The position numbers and the translations under genes were made by a program. This document shows, piece after piece, positions 24,516 to 35,247 of a DNA stretch of 64,000 nt; the stretch's first letter is position 1, and each line of letters opens with the position of its first letter. The notes beneath the pieces are model-generated. The model searched no databases. It saw only the letters and a program-made list of their open reading frames with translations, and was not told the DNA's origin. This DNA comes from Prunus persica. Its lineage: Eukaryota > Streptophyta > Magnoliopsida > Rosales > Rosaceae. The stretch lies in contig NC_034014.1 of the NCBI RefSeq assembly GCF_000346465.2, positions 22,144,522-22,208,521 of the forward strand, written 5' to 3'.

Positions 24516-24775
24516 TGTTATAAAACTAGAGGGAGAAAATGTAGAGAGAAGTGATATGCTAAAGACAAAGTTTCACCATGTTTATTCCCCCTTAAATCTT
24601 TGGTAGAACCACCTATTTATAGGCTTACAAGATAGGAGATTGAATACCATCATTTACAATATACCTATAGGTTACAAGCATTAATTACAAATACTTAGTG
24701 CATAGGTTACATAAAATCCAACGGTGGAATATTAAGAGGTATGGTGGTCATCCACCAACTCATGCATTTACAACA
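24516..24775 (-). repeat. 5' LTR of the young copia element
   Basis: Almost identical to the left LTR; the differences seen are T/C in the GATATG[T/C]TAAAG segment and A/G in GAGATT[A/G]AATACC. On the minus strand it is followed by CGTTATCAGCACGAC, the usual start of the internal leader in this type of copia element. Confidence 0.9.
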
Positions 24776-25057
24776 CAAGTGGATTTTCATATTTCAGTGA
24801 AAAATAATATTATGGTGGAGAATGATTATGGGTATTTTTTCAAGTGATTTTGGATTGAGATTATTAAATTAAGTGTGTTTAATTTCAAGTTGGAAAAAAA
24901 TGACCAAAATATCCCTGTGTGTGAAAGATTACCAAAATACATTTGCATGCAACAAAAAAAATAAATAAATAAAATTATGAAACGTTGAGGGCATCAAACC
25001 ACCCTCCTCCCACTCTTCCCCCTTGCTTCAAGCTTTCAATCCATCATTATGAAAGGA

Positions 25058-25267
25058 TGAGTCACCTAATCTAAAGTAGTGAGTCACCTAGTCTAAAGTA
25101 GTGAGTCGCCTAGCCTAAAGTTATGACTTACCTAGCCTAAGGTGTCTTCCTTAATAAAGCTGAATTTTTTTTAGAGCTAAGGGAGGTGATTTGTTGACAG
25201 GAGGGAGAAAATAATGAGAGAGAGAGAGAGAGCTAAGGGAGGTGATTTGTTGACAGGAGGGAGAAAA

Positions 25268-25323
<56 letters not shown>
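25058..25323. repeat. Short tandem repeats and (GA)n tract
   Basis: Four units of about 23-25 bp built on GAGTCACCTAGTCTAAAGTA (25058-25142). Next comes a 56-bp unit (GAGCTAAGGGAGGTGATTTG and following) occurring twice (about 25174-25229 and 25230-25285), then an uninterrupted (GA)n run. Confidence 0.8.
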
Positions 25324-25325
<2 letters not shown>

Positions 25326-26238
25326 AAGACTTGGAAATAAAGGAGATGGAGGTTATTACTATTACATCCACAAGAGAATTAAGAAAGAAATGTGAGAGGT
25401 AGGAAAAAAAAAAAGGAAGATTCACTATTATACCCAATGTAGGGCCCAAATTATAAAAATACCTATATGAAATGGACTTTAGAAACACACTCAAAGTTCA
25501 TTTACAACATAACAAATAGGCTTTTAACTTCTAATAAATTACAAAACTGCCATCAATTTCTTAAAACAAACCTCAAAATCTCATAAAAATACCCAAAACA
25601 CTCAATAGGGCATCAAAGTAATTTAATAATTAATATTAAATTCAATAAGGTCAGCTGTCAATTTTTGGGTTTTTTTTTGGTTTGTTTATAGAAATTCAAT
25701 GGTGTAGGGTTTATCTATAATATTAGTGCTAAGAATGGGTATATCACTAAATATCTCAACAAAAAAAAGGTTAAGAGTTGAAGCCATTGGAAGGATGAAA
25801 GGTAGGATTCTTGTTCTAAGTTCATTTTCAATTCTTGAATTTTTGTATAATTAATTGTTTGAGTAGATTTATGGTTGTATTTGAGTTGTAGAATGATTTA
25901 TGAAACTTTTAAGGCATAAGAAAATCAAAAAAGGAATTTTGAAATCAAGATTTTCAGATTTTGGGTGTGTTGATAAATTTTTGGGTTTGGGGGTTCAAAC
26001 TTTATATCCAAATCTTGTTTTTGGTAAGTTTAGGCCGAGGAAATGATGTTGGAGTATGATTTTGAACCTTAAGGATGGTATTTGAGGTGTGTTGAAAGAC
26101 ACTTTTGAGAAAATTCTGAAACTTTGTATTTTTCTAGAAATTTCAGTTCCTGGGCCTTACTTTGGCTCTCGTGTTTCTTTGATCCGTGAAGTACTTTTTG
26201 GAAGGTTTTGATATTTTGGAAACTAGGAATAGCAAGGG

Positions 26239-26573
26239 TCAAAATCCTTTTGATTTCACTGATTTTGGTTAAGTTTTGGGAGATCAAATATTGGAGTGAA
26301 GTTAGGTTTTCAAAACTGCCAAAACAGAGGAAGCTAGAAAACGAAAATTCAGATTTTTGGGTCTGTCTTTAGGTTCGAATTTCTCACTAACTGTAGTGAA
26401 GTTAGGTTTAAAGTCAAAATCCTTTTGATTTCGCTGATTTTGGTTAAGTTTTGGGAGATCAAATATTGGAGTGAAGTTAGGTTTTCAAAACTGCCAAAAC
26501 AGAGGAAGCTAGAAAACGAAAATTCAGATTTTTGGGTCTGTCTTTAGGTTCGAATTTCTCACTAACTGTAGCT
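26239..26573. repeat. 175-bp tandem duplication
   Basis: The segment starting TCAAAATCCTTTTGATTTC at 26239 recurs at 26414, nearly identical over about 160 bp (CACT versus CGCT is one visible change). It abuts the left LTR of the older copia element. Confidence 0.85.
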
Positions 26574-26600
26574 CCGTTTTCACCAATCTTTATATGTATA

Positions 26601-26805
26601 TGTAAAATAATATCTCGTATATTTGTGTGTTTGCAATACAGAAGAAGGCCAATATATAGAGCCAAAAAGACTACCTAAGAAAGGTAATTTAAATCCTAAG
26701 TTAAAGGAACTAATTTGTACAAGACTTAACAAAGAAGTTGACTAATCCTATACAAGGTAACAAATAATGTACAATACATTATTTAATCTTTGAATATCTT
26801 CAATA
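26601..26805 (-). repeat. 3' LTR of the older copia element
   Basis: Direct repeat of 29946-30150 with a number of base differences. On the minus strand it begins TATTGAAGATATT and ends TTATTTTACA. Confidence 0.85.
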
Positions 26806-26959
26806 TTCCCCTTCATGCTGGAGTGTGGAGATCAAGAATACTCAGCTTGCCTTTAAGTCGTTGAAATTGATTTTTCCCTAAAGATTTGGTAAACATATCT
26901 GCAATTTGGTCTTTTGAAGGAAAATAAGCAGTTCGAATAGTACCATCTTGGATCTTTTC

Positions 26960-28297
26960 TTAAGTAACATGACAATCAAGTTTTATATGTTTAGTATGCT
27001 CATGGAAAATCGGATTGGCCGCTATGTGTAAGACAGTTTGGCTATCACAATAAAGCAAACTTGGTGTGGAGTGTGGTATGCCGAGGTCGTGAAGAAGATA
27101 TCGTAACCATTGAAGTTCACAAGTAGTTACAGCCATTGCTCTGTATTCCGCTTCAGAAGATGAACGAGAAACAGTAACTTGCTTCTTTATTTTCCATGAA
27201 ATTGGACTTTGTCCAAGGAGTATGAAGAAACCAGTTGTAGACCTTCTCGTCATTGGACAACTAGCCCAATTAGAATCACAATAAGCTGTTAATTGAAAAT
27301 TATTTGAAACTGATAAAAGGATTCCTTGACCTGGAGTTCCATCTAAATAAGGTAGTAATTGATTAGCAGCTTCTTTGTGAGGTGTGCGAGAACTTAGCTT
27401 GAATTGACTCAAGATGTGAACTGTATGAACAATATCTGGTCGAGTGATAATGAGATAAATCAGTTGTCTTATTAATCTTTTGTAAGTTGCTAGATTGTGT
27501 AATAACTCGTCATCCTCATTATTTAACTTGAGATTTTGCTGCATGCAAAATAAAACTGGATGGGCACTAAGAAGACCAGAATCTTGTAAAATGTCTAGTG
27601 CATATTTATGTTGGCTTAAATATAATCCATGAGATGAGCGAGAGACTTCTATTCCAAGAAAATAATTTTAAGTCCCCAAGGTCCATAAAATGAAATCGTT
27701 GATGTAAAAACTTCTTGATGATGGATATAGTTGCAGCATCAGTACTTGTGATAATTATTTCATCAACATATACAAGCAAGAAAATAGATGACTTACCTTT
27801 ATGACGATAAAATAGTGAATAATCTGCTTTGGATTGAGAGAAACCCGCATCAAGCAATGCATGAGAAAACTTAGCAAACCAGCACCGAGAGGCTTGGTTT
27901 AAGCCATAAATGGATTTGTTAAGACGTCGTACCAAATGTTCCCCCTTACCGGAATAACAAGGAGGAAGTTGCATATATACCTATTTACTCAAATCACCGT
28001 GAATGAAGGCATTGTTAACGTCTGATTGTTGAATAGGCCAGCCCTTAGAAAATTGCCATGGATAATAGAACCCGAACAGTAGTAAGTTTGGCAATAGTGA
28101 GAAGTGTCATGGTAGTCCACCCCGTGCATTTGTGTGTAGCCCTTGGCAACCAAGCGAGCTTTGAAGCGTTCAATGGCACCATTGGAATAACGCTTGATTT
28201 TGTAAACCCATTTACGATTAATGGCTTGCTTATGAGGTGGCAATTTTGTGAGAGCCCATGTATTATTGTCTTCTAATGCTGCAAGTTCAATTTTCAT
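26960..28297 (-). pseudogene. Copia pol remnant: reverse transcriptase and RNase H
   Basis: Read leftwards. At 27989-28297 is the start of the copia RT domain ([32 protein letters not shown]). At 27606-27974 is the middle, with LNKSIYGLNQASR and the active-site segment LLVYVDEIIIT. At 26960-27544 is the end, with RNase H motifs AYCDSNWASC and SRSSSEAEYRAM. The RT active site, normally YVDD, reads YVDE, removing a catalytic aspartate. Frame changes separate the three pieces (near 27985 and 27665). Confidence 0.9.
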
Positions 28298-28465
28298 GGC
28301 ATGACGCCATTCTAGATATTTATTTGCTTTATGGAAGGAGTCAGGCTCAATAATAGTGGAAATAGATGCAAGAAAACTTTGATGAGGAAGAGAAAAATGA
28401 TCATAAGTTAAATATTTGGAGAGAGGATACTTGGTACCATGTTGACCTGAAGTGGAAAAGGTTGC

Positions 28466-28830
28466 TTAAGATTGGTAGCAGTGATAATCATTAAGGTAAC
28501 CAGGTGGTTTGCGACGAGGAGGAGGAGGAAAAGATGAGGGAGGTGCTATAATGGTAGATGAGGTATTGGAATTTGTGATGGCTAGTGTAGGTGTTTCGGT
28601 GGGAGATGGAGGCAAAAGAGATGGGAAAGAAGAAAGTATGTTGGTTGGTGGAGAAGAAGGTCTGTTGGTCGGTGGAGTAGAGGGAGACGTGTTAGTGTCT
28701 GAAGTGGCTTGTGTTTCTGGGTTAGATAAATCTGGTGAGGAAGGTGGATGAGCGGAAGCTAAAGAAAGATGGGAATGTTCAAAATCTGTTGCAGGAATGG
28801 GTAAAACACTAGGTAAAGTATGGTTATTGG
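28466..28830 (-). pseudogene. Copia pol spacer between integrase and RT
   Basis: A Ser/Pro/Thr-rich frame (PPSSPDLSNPETQATSD, PPPRRKPPGYLNDYHC), the low-complexity linker found in copia polyproteins just before RT. Integrase itself is absent upstream. The hAT MITE lies at its upstream edge. Confidence 0.75.
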
Positions 28831-29419
28831 TAGGGGTGGGCACTCAAACCGGCGAACCGGAAATCCGAGCCGAACCGCACCGAACCAAACCGGAAAAAAA
28901 CCGAGTTGACCAAAAAGTCAAAAACCGGTCAAAAACCGAACCGGACCGGTTTGGACCGGTTCCGGATCCGATTTCATGTCTTCAAAAACTGAACCGGGCC
29001 AAACCGAACCGGTGAAACTAAAAAAATATATAATTTCAATATATATTTATATTTAATGCTATATTTTTAATTTCACTAAAAAAAACCTAATATTTATCCA
29101 AGTTTAATGTCAAAATATCTCTCTTTTCTTACTTTAATATTTATTTTTTATATGAAATTGAATAATTTGTTAATTTTCAAGTAAAAAAATAATATTTCAG
29201 TTGAGAATTGTATTAAAAAATAATTTAAAAAAATAATTTTTATAATCCGGTTCAAAACCGAACCGGAACCAGAACCGGACCGAAACCGGTTCAAACCGAA
29301 CCGGACAGTTTTTGAAATTTTTTTTATTAAAACCGAACCGAACCAAACCGGATGAATAGTATCGGATCGGTTCTAATTTTAGGCAAAAACCGGTCCAAAC
29401 CGAACCGTGCCCACCCCTA
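28831..29419. mobile_element. hAT-type MITE, copy 1 (inside the copia element)
   Basis: 589 bp starting TAGGGGTGGGCAC and ending GTGCCCACCCCTA (inverted repeat), flanked by an exact 8-bp duplication GTTATTGG (28823-28830, 29420-29427), the hAT signature. Each end carries about 150 bp dense in CCGGTTCGG-like units on both strands. The middle is AT-rich. There is no transposase. Open frames through the repeats are artefacts. Confidence 0.9.
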
Positions 29420-29427
29420 GTTATTGG

Positions 29428-29849
29428 TTACTAAAAAATTAGCATGGAAAACCATATCATATGTGGCACCGGAATTGACGATCCAAGAACTAATATTGAA
29501 TGATGAATTAAAACATAATGGGTTACTTGCCAAATTGGCTACTGAATTATTTTTTATCACAGGGTAACTAGGCAATAAGCTGATTATATTGTTCAGAAGT
29601 CAGCGATGGTGCAACCAATGTGTTGGTGGTCATAACAGCAAAGGAACCAGCAGAAGCAGTACTAGAAGAAGAAAACATGTTCTTCTTCTTATAATGAGAT
29701 TCAGTGTGTCCTGCAACATCACAAAACTTACAAAGCATATAAGATTTTATGTTAGGATTTTTCCAGCAGCATGATTGAGAGTGACTATCAAGTTTGCAAA
29801 AATTGCAATGATAAAAAAGCTTCTGAGATGATGATTGATTGGCAGCCAT
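29428..29849 (-). pseudogene. Copia gag zinc-knuckle and protease remnant
   Basis: The minus-strand frame 29568-29849 contains cysteine/histidine clusters (CNFCKLDSHSQSCCWK and CKFCDVAGHTESHYKKK) in the place of gag CCHC knuckles. The large N-terminal gag domain is missing. Further on, in a shifted frame, WIVNSGATYDM corresponds to the protease active site, where the usual DSG is NSG (a G-to-A change). A stop and frameshift separate them. Confidence 0.75.
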
Positions 29850-29945
29850 GACTGACTGGTCAAGAGATATGGTGATTGTAGGGTGAAGAGAGGCTTTAAA
29901 GGAGGTTTAGAGTTTTAACAGAGACCAGTGTAGGCTCTGATACCA

Positions 29946-30150
29946 TATAAAATAATATCTTGTAAATTTGTGTGTTTGCAATACAGAAGAATGCCAATAT
30001 ATAGAGCCAAAAAGACTACCTAAGGAAGGTAATTTAAATCCTAAGTTAAAGGTACTAATTTGTACAAGACTTAACAGAGAAGTTGATTAATCCTATACAA
30101 GGTAACAAATAATGTACAATATATTAGTTAATCTTCTAATATCTTCAATA
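29946..30150 (-). repeat. 5' LTR of the older copia element
   Basis: On the minus strand it begins TATTGAAGATATT, ends TTATTTTATA, and is directly followed by the primer-binding site. Confidence 0.85.
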
Positions 30151-30830
30151 GTATAGAAAGCTAAGGTTACAAGCTTCAATTTGAGTATAGTCTTGCAAAT
30201 TTTTACTATTGTTAGTTACGCCAAAACCGAAGTGGAAAATAGGGGGAAAAATATTCTCTTGGGGAAGACGATGAATAGTACCATGCAGTTCCAATATATG
30301 TGTTGAGCACATGTGGTGCGAGGTTGGTGTCGTTCGTCATCCTCCCCGACTTGGTTTTTCATTCTAAATTCGTTAACATTAGTTTCAAGACCATCCGCGA
30401 CCCGTAACTTTTTGGCCAAAAATTATGTTCAGCAAAAGCACTAATTATTATTTGTCCTTATTGTTCGATTTAAGCTCGAGTGGAAACAGAAGGATTGGAA
30501 GGGTAATTGAGTAATCTAACTAGTCAAACATGAAGTAGGGTTTCTTGATTCCCCAATGATTAGACCATATCACTTTTAATCTTTGTGCTTATATATAGTA
30601 TTATAAATATGAATATTATTGTTGCTTTGCTCGGTGAATATTATTATAGTATTGATGTTTCTTCATGGATATTGTTCGACGTTGGGTATTCATGTGATTA
30701 AATCTAAAATATTATTGTTATTATATGTATTATTATTCAGCAGAAATAAATGATATTTGCATTGCATTACATATGCATCATAAATATAGTGGTGTTTGGG
30801 GTGTGTGTGTGTCGTTTGAGGTATATTTAA

Positions 30831-32867
30831 GGCTTTCTCCAACCCATGAAGGGCTAAACCCAAATTTTCCCCTCCAAAAAGTGACTATTTGGGTTTTGCT
30901 CGGACTCAAATAATTTTTTCTCCCAACCCTCCGGACTCAAATTTTAAGTCCGCAACTTTATTAAATTGTTTAAGAATGGTTTAAGTCTAATTTTTTTATT
31001 TATTTTTTATTTATGGATAACTTTTCTTCATTCAATCTTTTAAAATAACTTCATAATTAAATTTTGTGAACAATTTGACCTTAAGAAATTAAAATTCCAC
31101 AAATACAATTCTATTTCAAAAGAAAACACACAATATAATTCTAAAAGAAAACACACAATACTTCAAATTCACCATACATGAATGCCAATAGGAATAAACT
31201 AATAACCACCATCGTGGGGGCTTGGATAATAGTCCCTTGAGTTATCTTCAGGATTAACGGTAGACTGTTGACCCCCGGCAAGTTCTTGCATAATTTCATC
31301 TTGTTTATCCCCCCAATACTTCTTCTTTCTTGGAGTAAATTTGGACACGTCCATGGACATTATTTTTTGTTCTTGGGCCTCCTTATCTTGTTGCTTCTTA
31401 TACGCATAAGCATAAGCTTGATCTTGGACAAACTTGTCCAATATGTTGAGCTTTCGTCTCCTATCATCCTCGAAAGCAATACCTTGCTCCACCAATGTTT
31501 CCAAGTATTTATCCCTTTTTTGTTGAGAAGGGTCAATCATTTTCCCTTTTTTTTTTTGCAACCTTTTGTTTATCTCGCCCCTCAGGCCTTGGACTTGGCA
31601 TGGTGATTTCGTCTGCATCATTATCCAAATTCACCATACTTGCACTAGCTCTAGAGAACGTTGTATGGGAGGCTCATTTATATCATTCCACTTTGGGCAA
31701 TCTTTTAAGATTTCCCAAGCATAGTACAACTTGAAAGGCCTATTTGGAGGCTTATTATCACTAAGAAATATTGTTTTCGCATACACGTCCTATGCATGAA
31801 AAAATAAATTTAAGTTTGGAGTTGAATAAATTTACAAATATAAATTTAAAGCTTTAATAAGAGTGGTTACTTACCACATCATGTAAATTTGAGCTACTTT
31901 GTGAGTTCGTATTGGCCTTAGTCAATCATGCCTTCCAAAGAGAATACTGTTGGTTGATAGTCTTGAACCGAGAAGCAATGACTTGATATGTTCGTCGCTC
32001 GGGTCCACTAATGCCCAGATCATTTTTCAGAAACTTTTGATATACACGCTTCCAAAATGTGTCGCTTGCTTGATTGGTGCCAATAGCCTCATCTTCACTA
32101 ACAAAAACCCACCCTTTGTACAATGCCTCATCTTCTTCGAGCCTTCAATTAACACCTCTTTGAGAATTTGTGGACATCTTCAACAAGAATGAACGGAGAT
32201 TGATGAGATTGACAAAGGAAAAATAAATGAGAAATAGATAAAATATTTTTGGTAGATTATTTGAGAAATGAATGGGTATTTATAGAGTTTGGAGTGAGTT
32301 TTGGGGTTGGATATGATCTAGATTAATTTAAAATGTTATTTTGACCATTGGATTTAAATTTCAGCCGTTGGATCTTTTTCTTTTTTACCGTTAAAATAGC
32401 TTAGATTTAATCTAGATCGTTAATTTAAAGTTACCACTAGAATTTTTTTTTAAAAAAAAAATAAGGGAGAAGATTTGAATTGCAACGTCTCTTTGAGCTG
32501 GAATAAGCCAACATGTGGGCCTAGTCTCTTTTTAGAGATATTATTTGATTTATAAATAAAAAATTTAAAAAAAAGAAAAAAAAGACAGCCAAATTGCAAC
32601 AACTCTCTCACCTAGTGCCGACATGTGGCGTGGGCAACAGACAAGCCCATCATAGCTGGTCCCATCACGGGTCCTAGTGTTTTTCTCATGCACATGGGCT
32701 CTGTCACCTCAGTGTGGGCTCCACTAAATAGTTTTGGGTCTGGGCAATAAGTGGACTGGTATTTGGTCCAAATTTGGGTTTTCCCAAATTTTGAGTCCTT
32801 TATTTTTTTGGGTTGTGAGAGATTTTGGGAGATAATTTGGGTTTAGGTCCTTGGGTTGGAGATGGCC
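30831..32867 (-). mobile_element. PIF/Harbinger element carrying only a Myb/SANT gene
   Basis: The ends are inverted repeats (GGCTTTCTCCAACCC on the left, mirrored by GGGTTGGAGATGGCC on the right) about 35 bp long, flanked by TAA (30828-30830, 32868-32870). That fits the TWA target duplication of PIF/Harbinger. PIF elements encode a DDE transposase and a Myb/SANT-like protein that bring it to the DNA ends. Only the second gene is present here, and it is broken. Confidence 0.7.
31199..32177 (-). pseudogene. Myb/SANT-like protein with NAM-associated C-terminal domain, broken
   Basis: Exon 1 (31876-32177) starts MSTNSQRGVN, then has TGA where a Trp is expected. The SANT-like part follows (TFWKRVYQKFLKN, ERRTYQVIASRFKTINQQY), with a second TGA after SLWKA. 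A GTAAGT donor at 31869-31874 and a TAG acceptor before 31789 join it in frame to exon 2 (31199-31789). Exon 2 has YAWEILKDCPKWNDIN and, after frameshifts near 31660 and in an A-run near 31550, DPSQQKRDKYLETL. Such genes are often mislabelled glutathione S-transferase T3-like. A TATAAATA lies about 100 bases upstream (32277-32284). Confidence 0.8.
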
Positions 32868-33219
32868 TAAGGGGTGGGAGAAGACCTTAGATATATCTGA
32901 GAAAAAAAGAAGAAGGAATATATTGAGGTGATGAGAGCAGAGCCTCTAATTCAAAGTGAAAATTGAGAAATTTGTAAACAAAAGAAAAATGGGTTAAGGG
33001 ACGGATGGGCACTAGTTCATAATTTAGGGTATTCAGAGCCACAATGGTAAAATGCATGATATGGGACGTGCATGCTTGTTGCCCTAAGGTATGAATTAAT
33101 GGGATTATACAGGAGTGAGTTCATGACATTATCACATATACAAATTTGTTCATCTAGTCTGGAAGCATAAATTATGTATCTTGTGTTGTTTGATGCATGC
33201 CACTTTGATTAACTGTGAT

Positions 33220-33600
33220 AGTTGACCTTGAGGAGTTTGACGGTACTTTACAGGGCATTAGAATGCTCATACCCTAATAGATTGTGCAGGATTCAAGACG
33301 AAGTTTAAGGGAGAGGGTTTCAACCAAGCTATTAGGCTTTTGTTGTTGATTTGTGTAATTAATATTTGTAAGTAGTCAACTGTTTGATAAGGATCTTAGT
33401 GTGTATTTAACTACGAGCTGCTGCGACTCTAATTTTGCGTTGTTAAGTAAATTTGTATTATTTGTGGCTCTATTTCTCATCATATCATGGTTGTAGGATT
33501 TTATTCTTATGATTATGGTATGACCCACACCATGATTCGGGAATATTCTTTATTTTCGAATATGGTGGTGACATTTTGGTATCAGAGCCCAAGTATTAGA
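33220..33600 (+). repeat. LTR remnant with primer-binding site
   Basis: TGGTATCAGAGCC (33577-33589), complementary to the 3' end of initiator-Met tRNA, follows a TGACA end as in the LTR-to-internal junction of Gypsy elements. Upstream, near 33290-33325, a GATTCAAGACGAAG...AAGGGAGAGG stretch recalls the polypurine region that precedes a Gypsy 3' LTR. The left LTR boundary and target duplication were not found. Confidence 0.45.
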
Positions 33601-34526
33601 TTCTTTGGGCAGAACTTATGAAATTATGCAAAGGAATTGAAAATAGGCTTGAATTTTGTAGTTGTAACAATTTAGGTTTTGAGGGTCTTTATAGATTTTT
33701 GAGTAGTTAACTGTATATATGAGTTTGTAAATTTCCAACAAATCATGTATGAAATTGAAAAATGCCTATTAGTTTGAAGGGTTTCATGTAGTTAACCGTA
33801 TATATTAACTTACAAAGTGAAGTCACCAAATATTCCAAAGATATATATTTTACATAACCAAAAAAAAAAAAGTGTTAAAAAATTAAAGTAGGCAAAATGA
33901 ATTGGTTGGAATACTTATTAGTGATTTGTTTCATCATAGTAATTAATCAATTTTTTGGCTTATAACTAAACAAGTATACAAACCTAATATGCTTTAGATT
34001 CTAGTGTAGGCATCAATATTGTTGTCATTGCCACAACTATATACAGCTTTCATACCTGGTGTTTAAAAATTTGTAATTAAGGTTTCTAACTCCATTTTCA
34101 AAATTTATAGGGAAAACCTTTTGAAGTTTACACTTCATGAAAAAATGTGTAAAAGACGTGCAAATTATAACTTTTAGGTTTTTTTAAGGGCCATCATTGA
34201 AAATTATATATTAATATATATGGCCGAATTCATATAACCGTATTTATTACAAAAGTTTTAAATCATTTGATTAGCACATTTCTAATGACTGTGATTGGAT
34301 CTCACAATTATGTATTATTATTAGTTTGTGAATTGTATTGTCTTGACACAAATGTCATTACCATTTGCTTCTAATTAATTGTTGTATTTGAAATCCCTAA
34401 TCACTTCATCAAGTAAAGACTGCGTCTTGCAAATCTAGTGTTTGTTTTGTTTAATCTAAACAGATAATTGATAGGGTGGTGTTATATGGAATCAAAATCT
34501 TTGTTAGTTTGTTGTCCTTTTTGAGA

Positions 34527-35017
34527 TTGATATTTTAGGTATCATGTTGATGTTTTTGATTGTACTGTTGAAATTTATCTAATGAAATTTATATTTGATC
34601 CAAAAAAGAAAAAAAAAAAAAACCTTGTTGAACTATGCTTTTCTCTACATTCCATTTAATTTAATTCTATCTTGTTATATGGTTTATGTGAAAATGTTTG
34701 GTATCAATCGATTTGGGGTGATTTTTCACAGGGTTGAAATTGTTCATTGTTCACGTGTGTGTTTTGTTTACTTTAACAATCAATTGATACCAAAGATTTT
34801 AGGAGTGATACTTTAGATATCATGTTGATGATGTCTTTGATTGTATTATTAAAGTTTATTTAATAAAGTTTATATTTGATTAAAAAAGAAAAAAAAAAAC
34901 CCTTGTTGAACTTGCTTTTCTCTGCATTCCATTAATTTGATTCTGTCTTGTTATATTTAATTGGTTTATGTGAACAAAAATGTTTGGTATCAATCGATTT
35001 GGGGTGATTTTTCACAG
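34527..35017. repeat. Tandem pair of diverged ~210-bp units (period 280)
   Basis: Segments starting GATATTTTAGGTATCATG (34527) and GATACTTTAGATATCATG (34807) share the same order of motifs. These include a poly-A-like tract, CTTGTTGAAC, and TTTGGTATCAATCGATTTGG with GGTGATTTTTCACAGG. Confidence 0.7.
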
Positions 35018-35041
35018 GTATAATAATTAGTTACATGAAGT

Positions 35042-35247
35042 TTACGGAAGATTTTTGACACAAACAGCTAATTGTGATCCTTTTTTGCAATGCTTGGAGA
35101 AGGTACCGACTGTAAAGTAAAACGAGCATGGGCGTTTGAATTGATACTTATATCTTCCATGCGACACATGATATGCCTCTGTGAGGTTGCAGTGCATGGA
35201 CGTTTCCTTGTAAACTCTAGCTGTGTTAGTCTTTCCATTACGATAAC
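35042..35247 (-). pseudogene. Phytocyanin-like (cupredoxin) exon-2 fragment, copy B
   Basis: The minus strand reads SYRNGKTNTARV, then HCNLTEAY, HGRYKYQFKRPCSFYFTVG, SKHCKKGSQLAVCVKN and stop. The order of motifs is that of the second phytocyanin exon. The C-terminal HC ligand pair (KHC) is kept, but the upstream Cu-ligand His position (K-x-N) is Thr. The frame is open from the degenerate acceptor (AAG at about 35248) to the TAA at 35042-35044. I found no exon 1 in the next 1 kb to the right. Confidence 0.5.

Larger units (their letters stand above)
21498..24775 (-). mobile_element. Young non-autonomous copia LTR retrotransposon
   Basis: Two 260-bp LTRs (21498-21757 and 24516-24775) begin TGTTATAAAAC and end TTTACAACA, and the target duplication CAAGT flanks the element (21493-21497, 24776-24780). 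The LTRs differ at only two positions that I could find. A polypurine tract (AAGGGGGAG on the minus strand) abuts the left LTR, so transcription is leftward. Only traces of pol remain. On the minus strand near 22040-22096, MYEDNVACIAQI matches the RNase H end of copia pol. It is followed by the conserved copia 3' segment encoding TTTTTGTCCCACTGGG. Gag, integrase and RT are missing. Movement would need proteins supplied in trans. Confidence 0.85.
26601..30150 (-). mobile_element. Degenerate copia retrotransposon with nested hAT MITE
   Basis: Two 205-bp LTRs (26601-26805, 29946-30150) are flanked by GTATA duplications (26596-26600, 30151-30155). On the minus strand the right LTR is followed by TGGTATCAGAGCC (29933-29945), an initiator-Met tRNA primer site, and the left LTR is preceded by the polypurine GAAGGGGAA. 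Order on the minus strand: a gag zinc-knuckle fragment, a protease remnant, an inserted hAT MITE, the spacer that precedes RT, RT, then RNase H. The N-terminal part of gag and the whole integrase are missing, so the element is about 3 kb of copia rather than the usual 5 kb. Catalytic residues are mutated, and there are frameshifts. It cannot move by itself. Confidence 0.9.

Noticed and set aside
28797..29015. ORF reading repeated EPNRTEPD-like residues (also 45984-46184 on minus)
   Set aside because: Produced by the CCGGTTCGG subterminal repeats of the hAT MITEs, not a protein gene.
29933..29945. TGGTATCAGAGCC matches to tRNA-Met (also 33577-33589 and 43517-43529)
   Set aside because: These are retrotransposon primer-binding sites, not tRNA genes; no cloverleaf follows.
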